This document shows positions 42,674 through 53,044 of a stretch of DNA of 64,000 nucleotides, piece by piece. This DNA is from JBELHR01 sp042091275. GTDB lineage: Bacteria > Bacteroidota > Bacteroidia > Flavobacteriales > Flavobacteriaceae. How positions within the stretch are numbered: position 1 is the stretch's first letter; every line of letters starts with the position of its first letter. Below the pieces are notes generated by a model. The model made no database searches and had not been told where the DNA came from. It saw nothing but the letters and a program-made list of their open reading frames with translations. The position numbers and the translations under genes were made by a program. The DNA lies in NCBI GenBank assembly GCA_042091275.1, contig JBELHR010000007.1, forward strand, positions 1-64,000. Reading direction: 5' to 3'.

Positions 42674-45315
42674 ATGAAAAAATTATTAGTATTAGCCTTG
42701 ATTTTCACTGGCATAAGCCTGCAGGCTCAGTCTCTTTCAGGATTAGTTTTTGACGGAGATAATGCGAATGAACCCCTTCCTTTTGCAGATGTATATATCA
42801 AAGGAGGAACAAAAGGGACAACAACGGATTTTGATGGTAACTATGCACTCTCTTTAGATTCAGGAGACTATACTTTGGTTATTAGTTTTATCGGTTACGA
42901 AAGTCTAGAAGTTCCTTTTACGATAGTCGAGGGCGAGGACAAGGTCTTAAACCATACCTTAAACGCATCTCAAGGAGTTTCCCTAGATGAAGTACAGATT
43001 GTGGGAACAGTTAATATGGAAAGAGAAAGCGCCTTGCTCGTCGAACAGCAAAAAGCAACTGTCATTAAAGAGAGTATTGGTTCCCAGCGATTGGCGGAAA
43101 TAGGTGTTTCCAATGCGGCTACTGCAACTACTAAAATTTCAGGTGTTGCTAAAAGTGAAGGGTCAGGAGATATTTATATTCGCGGTCTAGGAGATCGTTA
43201 TTTGTCTACAACGATGAATGGTCTTCCAATACCTTCAGATAATGTTAACAACAAAAACATTAACCTGTCGTTGTTTTCAACAGACGTTATTAATAACATC
43301 GGAATTAGCAAGACTTACAATACGAGTACCTATGCGGATCAAGCATCTGGAAACGTGGATATAACCTCTAAAAAATACACTAGAAAAGGCTTTAGTTTAT
43401 CAGCATCCACAGGAGCAAATACTGCGGCAGCGGGAGTAGATCAATTCCGTCAGACTATTATCATGGACGATGTCAACTTTTTGGGACTTCAGTCTCAACA
43501 GTATGCCATAAGCGATGCAATTATTTATCAAGGTTGGGATTCAAGAGTAGGAAACAGTCCCATTAATTATGATTTTTCACTTTCAGCATCATATAAATTT
43601 AAGCTTTTCGGAAAAGATTTAGGTTTGGTTGGTTCTGTTTCGAATAGCAAATCTTTTGAATATAGAGAGGGGATTTTCAGAAGTTACAGAGCAAACATTT
43701 TAAATACTTCTTATCCAGATACAGAAAATAGAGGGACAAGAATTAACGACACTCCTGATGTAGAAGAATTTATTACTTTTTTGAATACCACAGCCTATAT
43801 CCGTGGAGATTTTAAGATCAATGAAGACCACAAGATTGCTTACAACACCTTATATGTTATTGCAGGAGAGGACAAGCTCTACGAGCAAGGGCGTAATGGC
43901 TTAGGATATGTTTTTGACCAACAGCCTATTGAAACTGGGTCTTTCGTTAGAGATCAAAATTACAAGCAAACGACTTTAATTGTAAACCAATTGATGGGAG
44001 ATCATCAGTTTGGAGAAAGAAATAAACTTTCTTGGGCAGGTGGATACAACTACGTAGTTGCAAAGGAGCCAAATAGAATACGTAATGAGGCAATTATCTT
44101 GGACGAGAACAACGTTACTTTTGCCGATGTATCCGATTTTTCTCAAAGAAAATCTGAACAAAGAATTCAAGACGTTGAATATAACGCATATGCATTGAAT
44201 GAGTACCAGTTTGGGGCTTTAGACGAAGACGACCAAAGAGCTTATAAATTAAATGTTGGTTTAAATTATCGTCACAAGGAGCGAAACTTTAATTCTCAAT
44301 TTATTGGAGTTTCAACACCTGGTTATACACCTGGTTTTGCAAACTCAGGGTTCTTGGTGCCTAACGTAGATGATATATCTTCTATTTATATCCCTGAAAA
44401 CTTTAGCAATAGTGCTAATCCTAAGTTGACTTTAAAGGAGCAGCTTCCTGACTTGTTCAATGGGGAACTGGATATTATGGCTGCTTTTGCATCGGTTGAT
44501 TTTGGTTTAAATAAACGTTTCTCAGGTAATATTGGCGCTCGTTTTGAAAGAGATGTGTTCAATGTAGATTGGGATGTTAAAAACTATATTGGCCCTGACG
44601 GACCTCGTCGTTATGCTATTGAAAAGGAGTACACATCTTTATACCCAAGTGTGAATTTAAAGTATGCTTTGACCGAAAAAACATTCTTGAGATTTGCTTC
44701 AAGTATGACACAAACGCTACCGGAATTTAAAGAATTCTCCCCATTTCAATATGAGGAGCCAACAGGACGTGTAATTCAAGGTAATCCAGACCTAGAAAAG
44801 TCGGATGTTATTAATGTTGACTTGAAACTTGAGTTTTTCCCAAAAAGTGGAGAGTTGTTATCTGCTACAGCGTTCTTTAAAAATATTAAAGACCCAATCA
44901 ACTTATCCCTTACAACAGGTTCTTCAGGATTTTTTGAATACAACAATACAGGTGATCAAGCTACCGTATTTGGTTTGGAATTGGAAGGTAGGTTGAATCT
45001 TCTCGAAAATGAGGACGGACAAGGAGTGGTAAGCGCTAATGCGAATGTGACGCTTATGTCTCATAACCAAGATCTGCTGGAGAAGTTTGAATACTATGAT
45101 ATCAAAGAAACAGGTCTTCAAGGAGCTTCTGATGTAATCGTGAACGGATCTTTAGTATATAACAACAGAAAAGAAAATACATTTATTGGGTCTCTTACTG
45201 CAAACTATGCATCGGATAAGATTTACGCATTAGGAAGTCCAGAAGATTTTGCAAACAGCGATGTGTTGTTCAACCACCAGATCGTTGAAAAAGGATTTGT
45301 AACCATGGACATGGT
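42674..45315 (+). CDS. TonB-dependent outer membrane receptor with carboxypeptidase-like domain, 3' end lost in a gap
   Basis: About 880 residues are visible before gap 5. The signal peptide KKLLVLALIFTGISLQAQ is followed by a CarboxypepD_reg-like domain (SGLVFDGDNANEPLPFADV, IKGGTKGTTTDFDGNYAL). The plug domain is next (IGSQRLAEIGVSNAATATTK, IYIRGLGDRYLSTTMNGLPI), then a long beta-barrel with TonB-receptor features such as TLPEFKEFSPFQYEEPTGRV and GNPDLEKSDVINVDL. The last strands are missing. The ligand is unknown. The divergent PhoB/PhoR-like pair and the downstream beta-helix protein suggest a regulated uptake locus. ATG 42674 is chosen over 42623 because it begins the signal peptide. Confidence 0.9.
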
Positions 45316-45415
45316 NNNNNNNNNNNNNNNNNNNNNNNNNNNNNNNNNNNNNNNNNNNNNNNNNNNNNNNNNNNNNNNNNNNNNNNNNNNNNNNNNNNNN
45401 NNNNNNNNNNNNNNN
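45316..45415. other. Assembly gap 5 (100 N), true gap of unknown size
   Basis: No shared flank. It removes the end of the TonB receptor and the start of the beta-helix gene. The tandem repeats that follow may be the reason for the break. Confidence 0.92.
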
Positions 45416-47310
45416 TTATGTTTGGTACTTTGGAAGAGAATTATACTTTAGATGCAAATGTTATATATGAATTGACAGGTCAATTCTTAATTGCAGAGGG
45501 CGCGAGTTTGACTATTCCAGCAGGAACAAATATTGTTGCTGACGCTGGAGGGACAGAAGTTTATATTGGAGTTCTAAAAGGAGGTCAGATTTATATTAAT
45601 GGAAATGCTGCTAACCCTGTTGTTATGGCTTCTGTAAACCAGGAAGCTGGCGAATGGGGAGGTCTTACAATTTGTGGAGATGCTGAAACTACTGCTGGAT
45701 CTGATGCTACTGCAGAAGTAGGAGGTTTTACTTACGGAGGTTCTAATAACGAGGATAGTTCAGGAAATATTTCTTACCTACAAATTGTTGGAACAGGAGC
45801 TCAAATTAACTCGGAATCTCAATACAACGGAATTTCTTTTTACGCTGTTGGTTCTGGAACTGTTGTTAATAACGTGGCCGTTATTAACGGAGCGGATGAT
45901 GGTGTTGAGTTTTTTGGAGGATCTGTATCGGTTTCAAATCTATATTTAGAAAACAACGACGACGATTCAATAGATTGGACTGAGGGATGGTCTGGAACGG
46001 TGAATAACGCCTATATTTCTCACTCAAAACCTGGTTTTTCAACTGCTTTTGAAGGAGACAAAGACAATGCTAATCCTCAGTTTAACAATATCACAGCTGT
46101 ATCGACAGTAGGAGGGACTGCTTTGCAATTCAAAAAACAATCTGGTGGAACAATAACAGGTCTTTCTCTTTCTGGATACGATGTGGATCTAGACATGAAA
46201 GACGGAGGAGATGTTACCAATGTGGTTTTTGACGCTGGAGTTGAGCCAGTACTTTTTTCAGATCCAGCAAATGATGAGTTCTTTTATAGCCTGAATGGTG
46301 CTGCCGTACCTCCTTCAGTGGATGTAAACGACTTTTCATGGGTGGACACGGATTTAAACTTTGACAGCAATATTCTTCAAGGTGCTGTTACAGGTACGCT
46401 TACCCTTGATGCTTCTATTGAGTACAACCTAACATCCGCATTAATTGTTCAAGATGGAGGTAAATTAGTTATTCCTGCAGGAACAAAAATTACTGCAAGA
46501 GATGGTGGAACAGGGGTGTATATAGCTGTTTTAAAGGGAGGAATGATCGAAATCGACGGTACTGCTGACAATCCAGTTGTTATGTCTTCTACTAGCGCTG
46601 AACCAGGTGACTGGGGAGGATTGACAATCTGTGGAGACGCTACAACATCAGCTGGAGTAGATGCTACTGCTGAGGTAGGAGGATTTATCTACGGTGGATC
46701 TAATGACGAAGACAACTCAGGTTTTGTAAAATATTTAGTTTTAAAGGGAACAGGTGCTCAAATCAACTCGGAGTCTCAATACAACGGAGTTTCTCTTTAC
46801 GCAGTTGGATCTGAAACAGAATTATCTAATATCGCGGTTATCAACGGTGCAGATGATGGAATTGAGTTTTTCGGAGGAACGGTTTCTGCTTCTAATTTAT
46901 ATCTAGAAAACAACGATGATGATTCAGTGGACTGGACCGAGTCTTGGTCAGGAGGAATAACAGATGTTTATATCTCACACACTGTTCCTGGATTTTCTAC
47001 AGTTTTTGAAGGAGATAAAGACAATGCTAACCCAACATTCACAAACATCACTGCTGTTTCTTCAGTAGAGGGAACTGCTTTACAATTCAAAAAAGAATCA
47101 GGAGGTTCTATAACGGGACTGTACTTAGAAGGATATGCAGTTGATTTAGACATGAAAGATGGAGGAAGTCTATCAAACGTTCAAATCGACGGAGCTAATC
47201 CAGACGCTACTTTAATCGGTGGAGAAGCTTCTAAATACACGTTGAATTCTGGTAAAGATGCTGCCAAAGTGGATATTTCTACTTGGAATTGGATCGAAGC
47301 GGGATTGTAA
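45416..47310 (+). CDS. Tandem-repeat beta-helix exoprotein (5' end lost in a gap)
   Basis: At least 630 residues, open at the 5' side, so the signal peptide is not seen. The product consists of two copies of a unit with a period of 319 residues. Each unit has an opening IPAGT strand, LKGGxIxIxGxAxNPVVM, GEWGGLTICGDA-type turn, EVGGFxYGGSNxED, QINSESQYNGxS, INGADDGxEFFGG, an acidic YLENNDDDSxDWTExW loop, FEGDKDNANPxFxNITAVS and a Trp-ending strand. The pattern of short Gly/Asn-turned strands fits a right-handed parallel beta-helix, and the acidic loops could bind calcium. Such proteins pair with TonB receptors in Bacteroidota and are probably surface-exposed. No lyase catalytic motif was recognised. 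Confidence 0.75.
45418..46374 (+). repeat. Beta-helix repeat unit 1 (957-bp period)
   Basis: First copy of a unit repeated 957 bp downstream (IPAGT codons at 45514 and 46471; FEGDKDNAN Glu codon at 46051 and 47008). The start is clipped by gap 5. Confidence 0.85.
46375..47307 (+). repeat. Beta-helix repeat unit 2
   Basis: Second copy, diverged in DNA but clearly homologous in protein along its whole length and in phase with unit 1. Confidence 0.85.
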
Positions 47311-47322
47311 TAGTATAATACC

Positions 47323-47360
47323 AAATAAAAAAAGCAGGCTCTTAGAGCCTGCTTTTTTGT
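47323..47360. terminator. Bidirectional terminator between the beta-helix and ABC-F genes
   Basis: Long perfect stem AAAGCAGGCTC/GAGCCTGCTTT (47331-47341 with 47345-47355), 3-base loop, A-run and T-run; shared by two convergent genes. Confidence 0.9.
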
Positions 47361-47361
47361 T

Positions 47362-49218
47362 TTAAGCCTTTTCGCTTAGTTCCAGCCAGCGCAGTTCTTT
47401 TTCTTCTATCTCATCAATGATTTTTTGAAGCTTAATTGAGGCCTGGTTTATCTCTTCTCCTTCTATTTCACCTGAGGCGAATTGCGCTTCCAGTTTTTGT
47501 TTTTTCTTTTCGAGCTTTTCAATCAGATTTTCCAGATTATTATATTCTTTTTTTTCGCTGTAACTGAGTTTGCTCTCCTCTTTTTGCTTGGTCTCTTTGG
47601 GGGCCTTTTCGGTTTTGCTTTTACTCTCTGCTTTAGGAATGGAGTCTTCGTAAATCCTGTAATCTGAATAGTTTCCAGGAAAATTCTCTATGTTACCTCC
47701 AGAATTAAATACAAAGAGGCTATCGACGATTTTATCCATAAAATATCTATCGTGAGATACTACTATTAGATTCCCAGGAAAGTCCAGCAGAAAGGATTCT
47801 AATACGTTTAGCGTGACAATATCGAGATCGTTAGTAGGCTCATCCAGAATCAGAAAATTAGGGTTTTGAATAAGGACGGCACACAAGTATAGCCTCTTTC
47901 TCTCCCCTCCGGAGAGTTTTTCAACGAAGTCGTGTTGCTTTTTGCGGTCAAAAAGGAAGCGTTCCAATAACTGTCCTGCGGATATTTTATTTCCTTTTTC
48001 CAAGGGAATATACTCTCCGAACTCTTTTATAACGTCAATGACCTTTTGTCCAGGGGAGGCTTTTATTCCATCTTGGGTATAATAGCCAAAAGAAATAGTC
48101 TCTCCTTTGATAACCTTACCAGTGTCCGTCTCGAGCCCTCCGGTTATGAGATTTAAAAAAGTCGATTTTCCGGTACCATTTTTACCGATTATTCCGATGC
48201 GCTCTCCTTTCTTAAAAACATAGTCAAATCCAGTTACAATTTTTTTGTCGCCAAAAGCTTTTGTGATTTTATGCAGCTCTAAAATTTTGGATCCCATTCG
48301 AGTGGGATTGATGGCGAGCTGAACTTTGTGTTCCTTTCTTCTATTGTGAGCTGCTTCTTTTATATGCTGAAAATCATCCACTCGTGATTTTGACTTGGTA
48401 GTCCTCGCTTTAGGCTGTCTACGTATCCAATCGAGTTCTTTATTGTAGAGGTTTTTAGCCTTTTCCTGTGCTATTTTTTCCAAGGCCAAGCGCTCTTCTT
48501 TTTTTTGGAGAAAGTAAGAGTAGTTTCCTTTGTATTTGTATAGTTTGCCTTGATCTAGTTCGATTATTTCGTTACAGACACGTTCTAAAAAGTAACGATC
48601 GTGAGTAACCATAAAGAGGGTGATTTTTTCACGAGCAAAAAAGTGTTCCAGCCATTCGATCATTTCCAAATCTAAGTGGTTAGTTGGCTCATCTAAAATC
48701 AGTAAATCGGGTTTGTTCAAAAGAGATATTGCTAAGGACAGTCTCTTTCTTTGCCCTCCCGATAGGTCTTTTACCAAAGTTTGTAAGTCGTCTAATTTTA
48801 GCTTGCTCAGGATCTGCTTGTATTGGGTTTCAAAGTCCCAAGCTTGGTAGCGCTCCATTTGATCAAAAGCCTCTTGGTATTGATCTCCGTTTTCCGGATT
48901 GGCCAAGGCTTTTTCGTAAGCCGATATAACTTCTAGAATAGGATTGTCTCCTTTGAGAATACATTCCTCAATACTGCTGTGTGGACTGAGGTCATCCTCT
49001 TGGGCTAAATAAGCAATTTTTAAACCTTTTCGGTGAACAATTTGACCGGAGTCAGGACTGTCTTTTCCCGCAATTATATTGAGTAAAGTACTTTTCCCAG
49101 TTCCGTTTTTGGCGATAAACGCTATTTTTTGATCTTTGTTTATTCCAAAAGAAATATCTTCAAAGATTACGCGTTCTCCAAAAGACTTGCTGAGTTGTTC
49201 TACAGATAAGTAGTTCAT
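47362..49218 (-). CDS. ABC-F family ATPase (Uup-like)
   Basis: A 618-residue soluble protein with two ABC cassettes and no membrane segment. Cassette 1 has Walker A AKNGTGKSTLL, signature LSGGQRKRLSLA and Walker B LLILDEPTNHLD. The linker (P-site tRNA interaction motif region) is DWIRRQPKARTTKSK. Cassette 2 has IGKNGTGKST, LSGGERKRLYL and FLILDEPTNDLD. A C-terminal coiled coil (NLENLIEKLEKKKQKLEAQF, partly shown) resembles the Uup DNA-binding tail. ABC-F proteins act on the ribosome E site, and the Uup type also affects transposon excision. No drug-resistance context. Confidence 0.92.
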   Translation of the reverse strand: MNYLSVEQLSKSFGERVIFEDISFGINKDQKIAFIAKNGTGKSTLLNIIAGKDSPDSGQIVHRKGLKIAYLAQEDDLSPHSSIEECILKGDNPILEVISAYEKALANPENGDQYQEAFDQMERYQAWDFETQYKQILSKLKLDDLQTLVKDLSGGQRKRLSLAISLLNKPDLLILDEPTNHLDLEMIEWLEHFFAREKITLFMVTHDRYFLERVCNEIIELDQGKLYKYKGNYSYFLQKKEERLALEKIAQEKAKNLYNKELDWIRRQPKARTTKSKSRVDDFQHIKEAAHNRRKEHKVQLAINPTRMGSKILELHKITKAFGDKKIVTGFDYVFKKGERIGIIGKNGTGKSTFLNLITGGLETDTGKVIKGETISFGYYTQDGIKASPGQKVIDVIKEFGEYIPLEKGNKISAGQLLERFLFDRKKQHDFVEKLSGGERKRLYLCAVLIQNPNFLILDEPTNDLDIVTLNVLESFLLDFPGNLIVVSHDRYFMDKIVDSLFVFNSGGNIENFPGNYSDYRIYEDSIPKAESKSKTEKAPKETKQKEESKLSYSEKKEYNNLENLIEKLEKKKQKLEAQFASGEIEGEEINQASIKLQKIIDEIEEKELRWLELSEKA

Positions 49219-49330
49219 GAATTTAATTTAAGGTTTAAAGGATAAAGCAGTCCAAATAAGAAGCACTTTTGTCTTGAGAAATTCCATTTTACCCCGCGAA
49301 ATATTTTATTTTAGACAAAAATACATCAAA

Positions 49331-51001
49331 ATGCAGGATAATCTGATTTCAATTAGAGATTTAAGTATCAGTTTCGGGTCAAAGCAAGTGGTAAAAGACA
49401 TTTCCTTTGATATTGAAAACAATCAAATCCTTGCATTAGTAGGAGAATCGGGAAGCGGAAAATCTCTTACGGCCCTATCTCTAATTGGGTTGTTGCCAAA
49501 AAACGCTGAGGTTCAGGGGGAGATTATTTTTAAAAACCAAAACCTTTTGAGCGCAGAAGAAAAGGAATGGCAACAGTTGAGGTCCAGTAAAATTGCGATG
49601 ATTTTTCAAGAACCCATGACTAGTTTAAACCCAAGTTTGACTTGCGGTTATCAGGTAGAAGAGGTCCTTAGAGAACATAGCGATCTCTCCTCAAAAGCAA
49701 TTCGTGGAGAGGTTTTAAATCTGTTTAATCAAGTGAAGCTTCCGCGGGCTGAAAAGATGCTCAATCAATATCCACACCAACTCTCTGGTGGTCAAAAACA
49801 GCGAGTTATGATTGCTATGGCTCTGGCCTGTAATCCGCAGTTGATCTTAGCAGACGAGCCCACAACCGCATTAGACGTAACCGTTCAAAAGGAAATCTTA
49901 GAACTCCTTAAGGAGATTCAAAAAGAGAGAGAAATGTCTATTTTATTTATCTCTCACGATTTGGCCTTGGTCAGTGAATTTGCACAGAGGGTAATGGTTA
50001 TGTACAAAGGAGAAATTGTAGAAAAAGGGTCTGTTTCAAAGGTTTTTCTGCAGCCCGAAAACAACTATACCAAAGCCTTGATAAACGCGAGACCGGATCT
50101 AAATAAAAGAATAGCCAAACTACCAACGGTATCCGATTTTTTACAGGGAACAGAAAGCGGTACTGTCATCTCCGATCAGGAGAGGGCTTTGTTCCACAAG
50201 AAAATTTATGCGGCAGCCCCAATCTTGCAGGTCAAGGATTTGGCTCTGTACTACGGCAAGACCAAAACCTGGCTTTCCAAAGATTCATTGGTAAAAGCTA
50301 TTGACGGTATTGACCTCAATCTTTACAGAGGAGAAACGCTTGGACTTGTGGGGGAATCGGGCTGCGGTAAATCCTCCTTGGGAAGAGCTATTTTAGGATT
50401 AGAAACTCCGCAAAGAGGCTCTATATTTTACAAAAATAAAGATATTACAAGGCTCAAGGGCAAGGAATTACTCGAGTTTAGAAAAGAGGTTCAAATCATT
50501 TTTCAAGATCCATATTCTGCTCTAAACCCCAGAATTTCTGTGGGCGAAGCAATAATGGAGCCTATGAAAGTTCACGCAATTGGAAAAAACAAACAGGATC
50601 GAAAGAGAAAAACCTTAGAGCTTCTCGATCAAGTTGGTCTGGATAGCTCCGCTTTTGATCGATATCCACACGAATTTTCAGGAGGCCAAAGACAGCGAAT
50701 TTGTATTGCTAGAACCATAGCCGTTAAGCCTAGAGTAATTATTTGCGATGAATCGGTATCTGCTTTGGACGTTTCTGTTCAAGCCCAGGTGTTAAACTTA
50801 CTAAACGACCTCAAGAAGCAATACGAGTTTACTTATATTTTTATTTCTCACGACCTTGCAGTTGTCAAGTATATGTCGGATCAATTACTAGTTATGAAGG
50901 CAGGTAAAATCGAGGAAAATGGTGAGTCGGACTCTATTTACTCTAAACCAGAGAGTCCCTACACGCAAAAGTTGATTGATTCAATTCCCAAGGGGCTCTA
51001 A
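49331..51001 (+). CDS. Fused dipeptide/oligopeptide-type ABC transporter ATPase (DppD-DppF-like)
   Basis: A 556-residue protein made of two ABC ATPases in tandem, like E. coli YejF. Cassette 1 has Walker A GESGSGKSLTALS, LSGGQKQRVMIAMALA and LILADEPTTALDVT. Cassette 2 has GESGCGKSSLGRA, FSGGQRQRICIARTIA and VIICDESVSALDVS. Each is followed by the short oligopeptide-transporter C-terminal tail. It energises a peptide or similar importer; permeases and binding protein are not nearby. ATG 49331 (MQDNLISIRDLS) is chosen over 49274. The DUF4292 gene follows after 47 bp from this chosen stop to its ATG, with a small leader between. Confidence 0.92.
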   Translation: MQDNLISIRDLSISFGSKQVVKDISFDIENNQILALVGESGSGKSLTALSLIGLLPKNAEVQGEIIFKNQNLLSAEEKEWQQLRSSKIAMIFQEPMTSLNPSLTCGYQVEEVLREHSDLSSKAIRGEVLNLFNQVKLPRAEKMLNQYPHQLSGGQKQRVMIAMALACNPQLILADEPTTALDVTVQKEILELLKEIQKEREMSILFISHDLALVSEFAQRVMVMYKGEIVEKGSVSKVFLQPENNYTKALINARPDLNKRIAKLPTVSDFLQGTESGTVISDQERALFHKKIYAAAPILQVKDLALYYGKTKTWLSKDSLVKAIDGIDLNLYRGETLGLVGESGCGKSSLGRAILGLETPQRGSIFYKNKDITRLKGKELLEFRKEVQIIFQDPYSALNPRISVGEAIMEPMKVHAIGKNKQDRKRKTLELLDQVGLDSSAFDRYPHEFSGGQRQRICIARTIAVKPRVIICDESVSALDVSVQAQVLNLLNDLKKQYEFTYIFISHDLAVVKYMSDQLLVMKAGKIEENGESDSIYSKPESPYTQKLIDSIPKGL

Positions 51002-51048
51002 AAAAGGTGGAAAAAATAGCTTATTATTGCAAGGTTGATTTTGGTTTT

Positions 51049-51822
51049 ATGCGCAAGACGATTTTTCTTAGTTTGATGTTTCTTACTCTCTATTCTTGTG
51101 GGAGTCTAAAGCGTAGTTTTAGCCCTTCTGAGGTCGGTGACTACTCTACCAAGACAGTCAGTAAAAAGAATCGAGAAACCACACCTGATCACCAATACGT
51201 TTTGTCTCGTGCAACGGTTGGCTATAAAAGTCCAAATAAAACACTCAATCTCTCGGCGAAAATTAGAATGCAACAAGATTCTATTATCTGGATAAGCGCA
51301 TCTGTTTTGGGTCTTCAAGTTGCCAAAATTATCATGACCCCAACACAAATTAAATTTTATGAAAAATTAGGTAAGTCCTATTATTCGGGGGATTATCAAG
51401 CTTTAGAAAATATTTTAGGCATAAGAGTAGGCTTTTATGAAGTACAGCGAATTTTGACTGGAATGCCCGTTCAAGACTTGAGCGAGACGAAATTAGATCA
51501 GGTTGCCGATTCAACCTCTTATAAACTCCGATCCAACTCAGGTCTAGACGATTACGACTTGGTATATCTCCTAAATGCCATTAGTTTTCGACTCGAAAAA
51601 TCCGAAATAATAGATAACAAATCCGAGAAAATTCTCGCGAACATAAGTTATAAGGACAGTATCAAAGTAAACAATAGTTCTTGGCCTGCCTCCATAATCT
51701 TAACCACTTATGATCGCAAAAACGTAATTAGATTGAACCTGGATTACAAGAGAATAGAAGAACGCAAATCTTTGAGCTTTCCATATAAAGTGCCTGCTCG
51801 TTACACCGAATTTAGCTTTTAG
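51049..51822 (+). CDS. DUF4292 family lipoprotein
   Basis: A 257-residue lipoprotein. The N-terminus RKTIFLSLMFLTLYSCGS has a lipobox ending in the modified Cys. The body resembles the LolA/LolB-type beta-sandwich family DUF4292 of Bacteroidota, with LSAKIRMQQDSIIWISASVLGLQVAKI and a region reading YYSGDYQALENIL. It may carry a lipid or lipoprotein across the periplasm, but this is inferred from fold similarity only. ATG 51049 is preferred to GTG 51007 because it begins the signal peptide. It is followed 1 bp later by the EnvC-like gene, a conserved pairing in this phylum. Confidence 0.83.
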   Translation: MRKTIFLSLMFLTLYSCGSLKRSFSPSEVGDYSTKTVSKKNRETTPDHQYVLSRATVGYKSPNKTLNLSAKIRMQQDSIIWISASVLGLQVAKIIMTPTQIKFYEKLGKSYYSGDYQALENILGIRVGFYEVQRILTGMPVQDLSETKLDQVADSTSYKLRSNSGLDDYDLVYLLNAISFRLEKSEIIDNKSEKILANISYKDSIKVNNSSWPASIILTTYDRKNVIRLNLDYKRIEERKSLSFPYKVPARYTEFSF

Positions 51823-51823
51823 A

Positions 51824-53044
51824 ATGAATAAAATAGCCTTCTTTTTTCTGTTGATAATAAGTTCTGCAATGCATTCTCAGACGAGAGCAGAACTAGAGAG
51901 TCAAAGGACAAAAATCCAGAACGAGATCAAGGAGACTAGTATACTACTCGGTCAGAATCAGGCGACCCAAAAAGATCTTTTGGAGAGAATAGAAGATTTG
52001 ACGAGCACAAGAGAAATTCAAAAAGAGTTGATTGTCAACCTGAATAAAGAGTTGCTTTTGATAAAAAAAGAAATTAAACAGAACAAGTCCAAGATCAAGG
52101 CTCAAGAGGCAGAGCTAGAAGGATTAAAAAAGGAATATTCTGATATGATTTATCAAGCCTATAAAAGCAGGTCAAAGCAATCAAAGCTCCTTTTTATATT
52201 GTCCTCGGAAGATTTTAACCAGGCTTTTAAACGCTTAGAATACTTGTCTCAATACACGGAGTTCCGTCAGGAACAAGCAGAATTGATCGTGGAGAAGAAG
52301 AAAACATTTGACGCGGCGCTGGTCCAATTAGAGGAGGATGAAAGAGAGCAGTCGGCGCTTTTAAAGCTCTCGAAAATAGAGCAAGAGAAGTTAAATAAGG
52401 ACCAACTCGAGTTAAACTCTTTAAAAGAGGAGGTTTTGGAAAAAGAGCGTTTTTACAAACGACAAATAAAAGCCAAGCAGAAGGAAGAGGATAAAATTGA
52501 AGGAGAAATAAAAGAACTCATTCTAAAAGCAATTGCCGACTCAAAGCCCAAAGTTCCCAAAGAAACAAGGCCCAAAGCGGATGCTTATACCGGTTTTGCC
52601 TTGAGTCCCTCAGCGGTTGCCTTGGAAAAAGACTTTGAGAGTAACAAAGGAAAACTCCCCTGGCCTGTTGATCGTTATGTGATTACTCGAAAATTTGGGA
52701 CCCAATCGCATCCCACCCTGGTAGGAATTAAGATCAAGAGTAACGGAATCCGCTTAGCTACTGTTGAGAACTCCAAAGCAAAGAGCGTGTTTTCGGGTAC
52801 TGTTTTGGCAATTCAAGTTCAAAAAGGAGGTAAAAAAACCGTACTTATCCAACACGGTAACTATATCACCATTTATAAAAATCTTTACAACTTAAGAGTT
52901 TCCAAAGGAATGGACTTGGTCACTGGACAAGAATTGGGTACGATATTTACAGATAAAGTAAGCGGAAAAACTACTCTAGGGTTTGTTTTGATGAAACAAG
53001 TCAGTCAGCAAAATCCTCAAAGCTGGTTACTCAGCAACAAATAA
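51824..53044 (+). CDS. EnvC-like murein hydrolase activator with degenerate LytM domain
   Basis: A 406-residue exported protein. After a signal peptide (NKIAFFFLLIISSAMHSQ) comes a long coiled coil (about residues 20-235), then a LytM/peptidase M23 domain at about 275-400. The zinc ligands of active M23 enzymes are not conserved: SHPTLVGIKI replaces the GHxGxD segment, and LIQHGNYITIYKNL keeps the first His of HGxxxxTxYxHL but has Asn in place of the final His. As in EnvC, the protein should activate amidases at the division site instead of cutting peptidoglycan itself. Co-transcribed with the DUF4292 gene; the end overlaps the convergent thioesterase by 18 bp. Confidence 0.88.
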   Translation: MNKIAFFFLLIISSAMHSQTRAELESQRTKIQNEIKETSILLGQNQATQKDLLERIEDLTSTREIQKELIVNLNKELLLIKKEIKQNKSKIKAQEAELEGLKKEYSDMIYQAYKSRSKQSKLLFILSSEDFNQAFKRLEYLSQYTEFRQEQAELIVEKKKTFDAALVQLEEDEREQSALLKLSKIEQEKLNKDQLELNSLKEEVLEKERFYKRQIKAKQKEEDKIEGEIKELILKAIADSKPKVPKETRPKADAYTGFALSPSAVALEKDFESNKGKLPWPVDRYVITRKFGTQSHPTLVGIKIKSNGIRLATVENSKAKSVFSGTVLAIQVQKGGKKTVLIQHGNYITIYKNLYNLRVSKGMDLVTGQELGTIFTDKVSGKTTLGFVLMKQVSQQNPQSWLLSNK

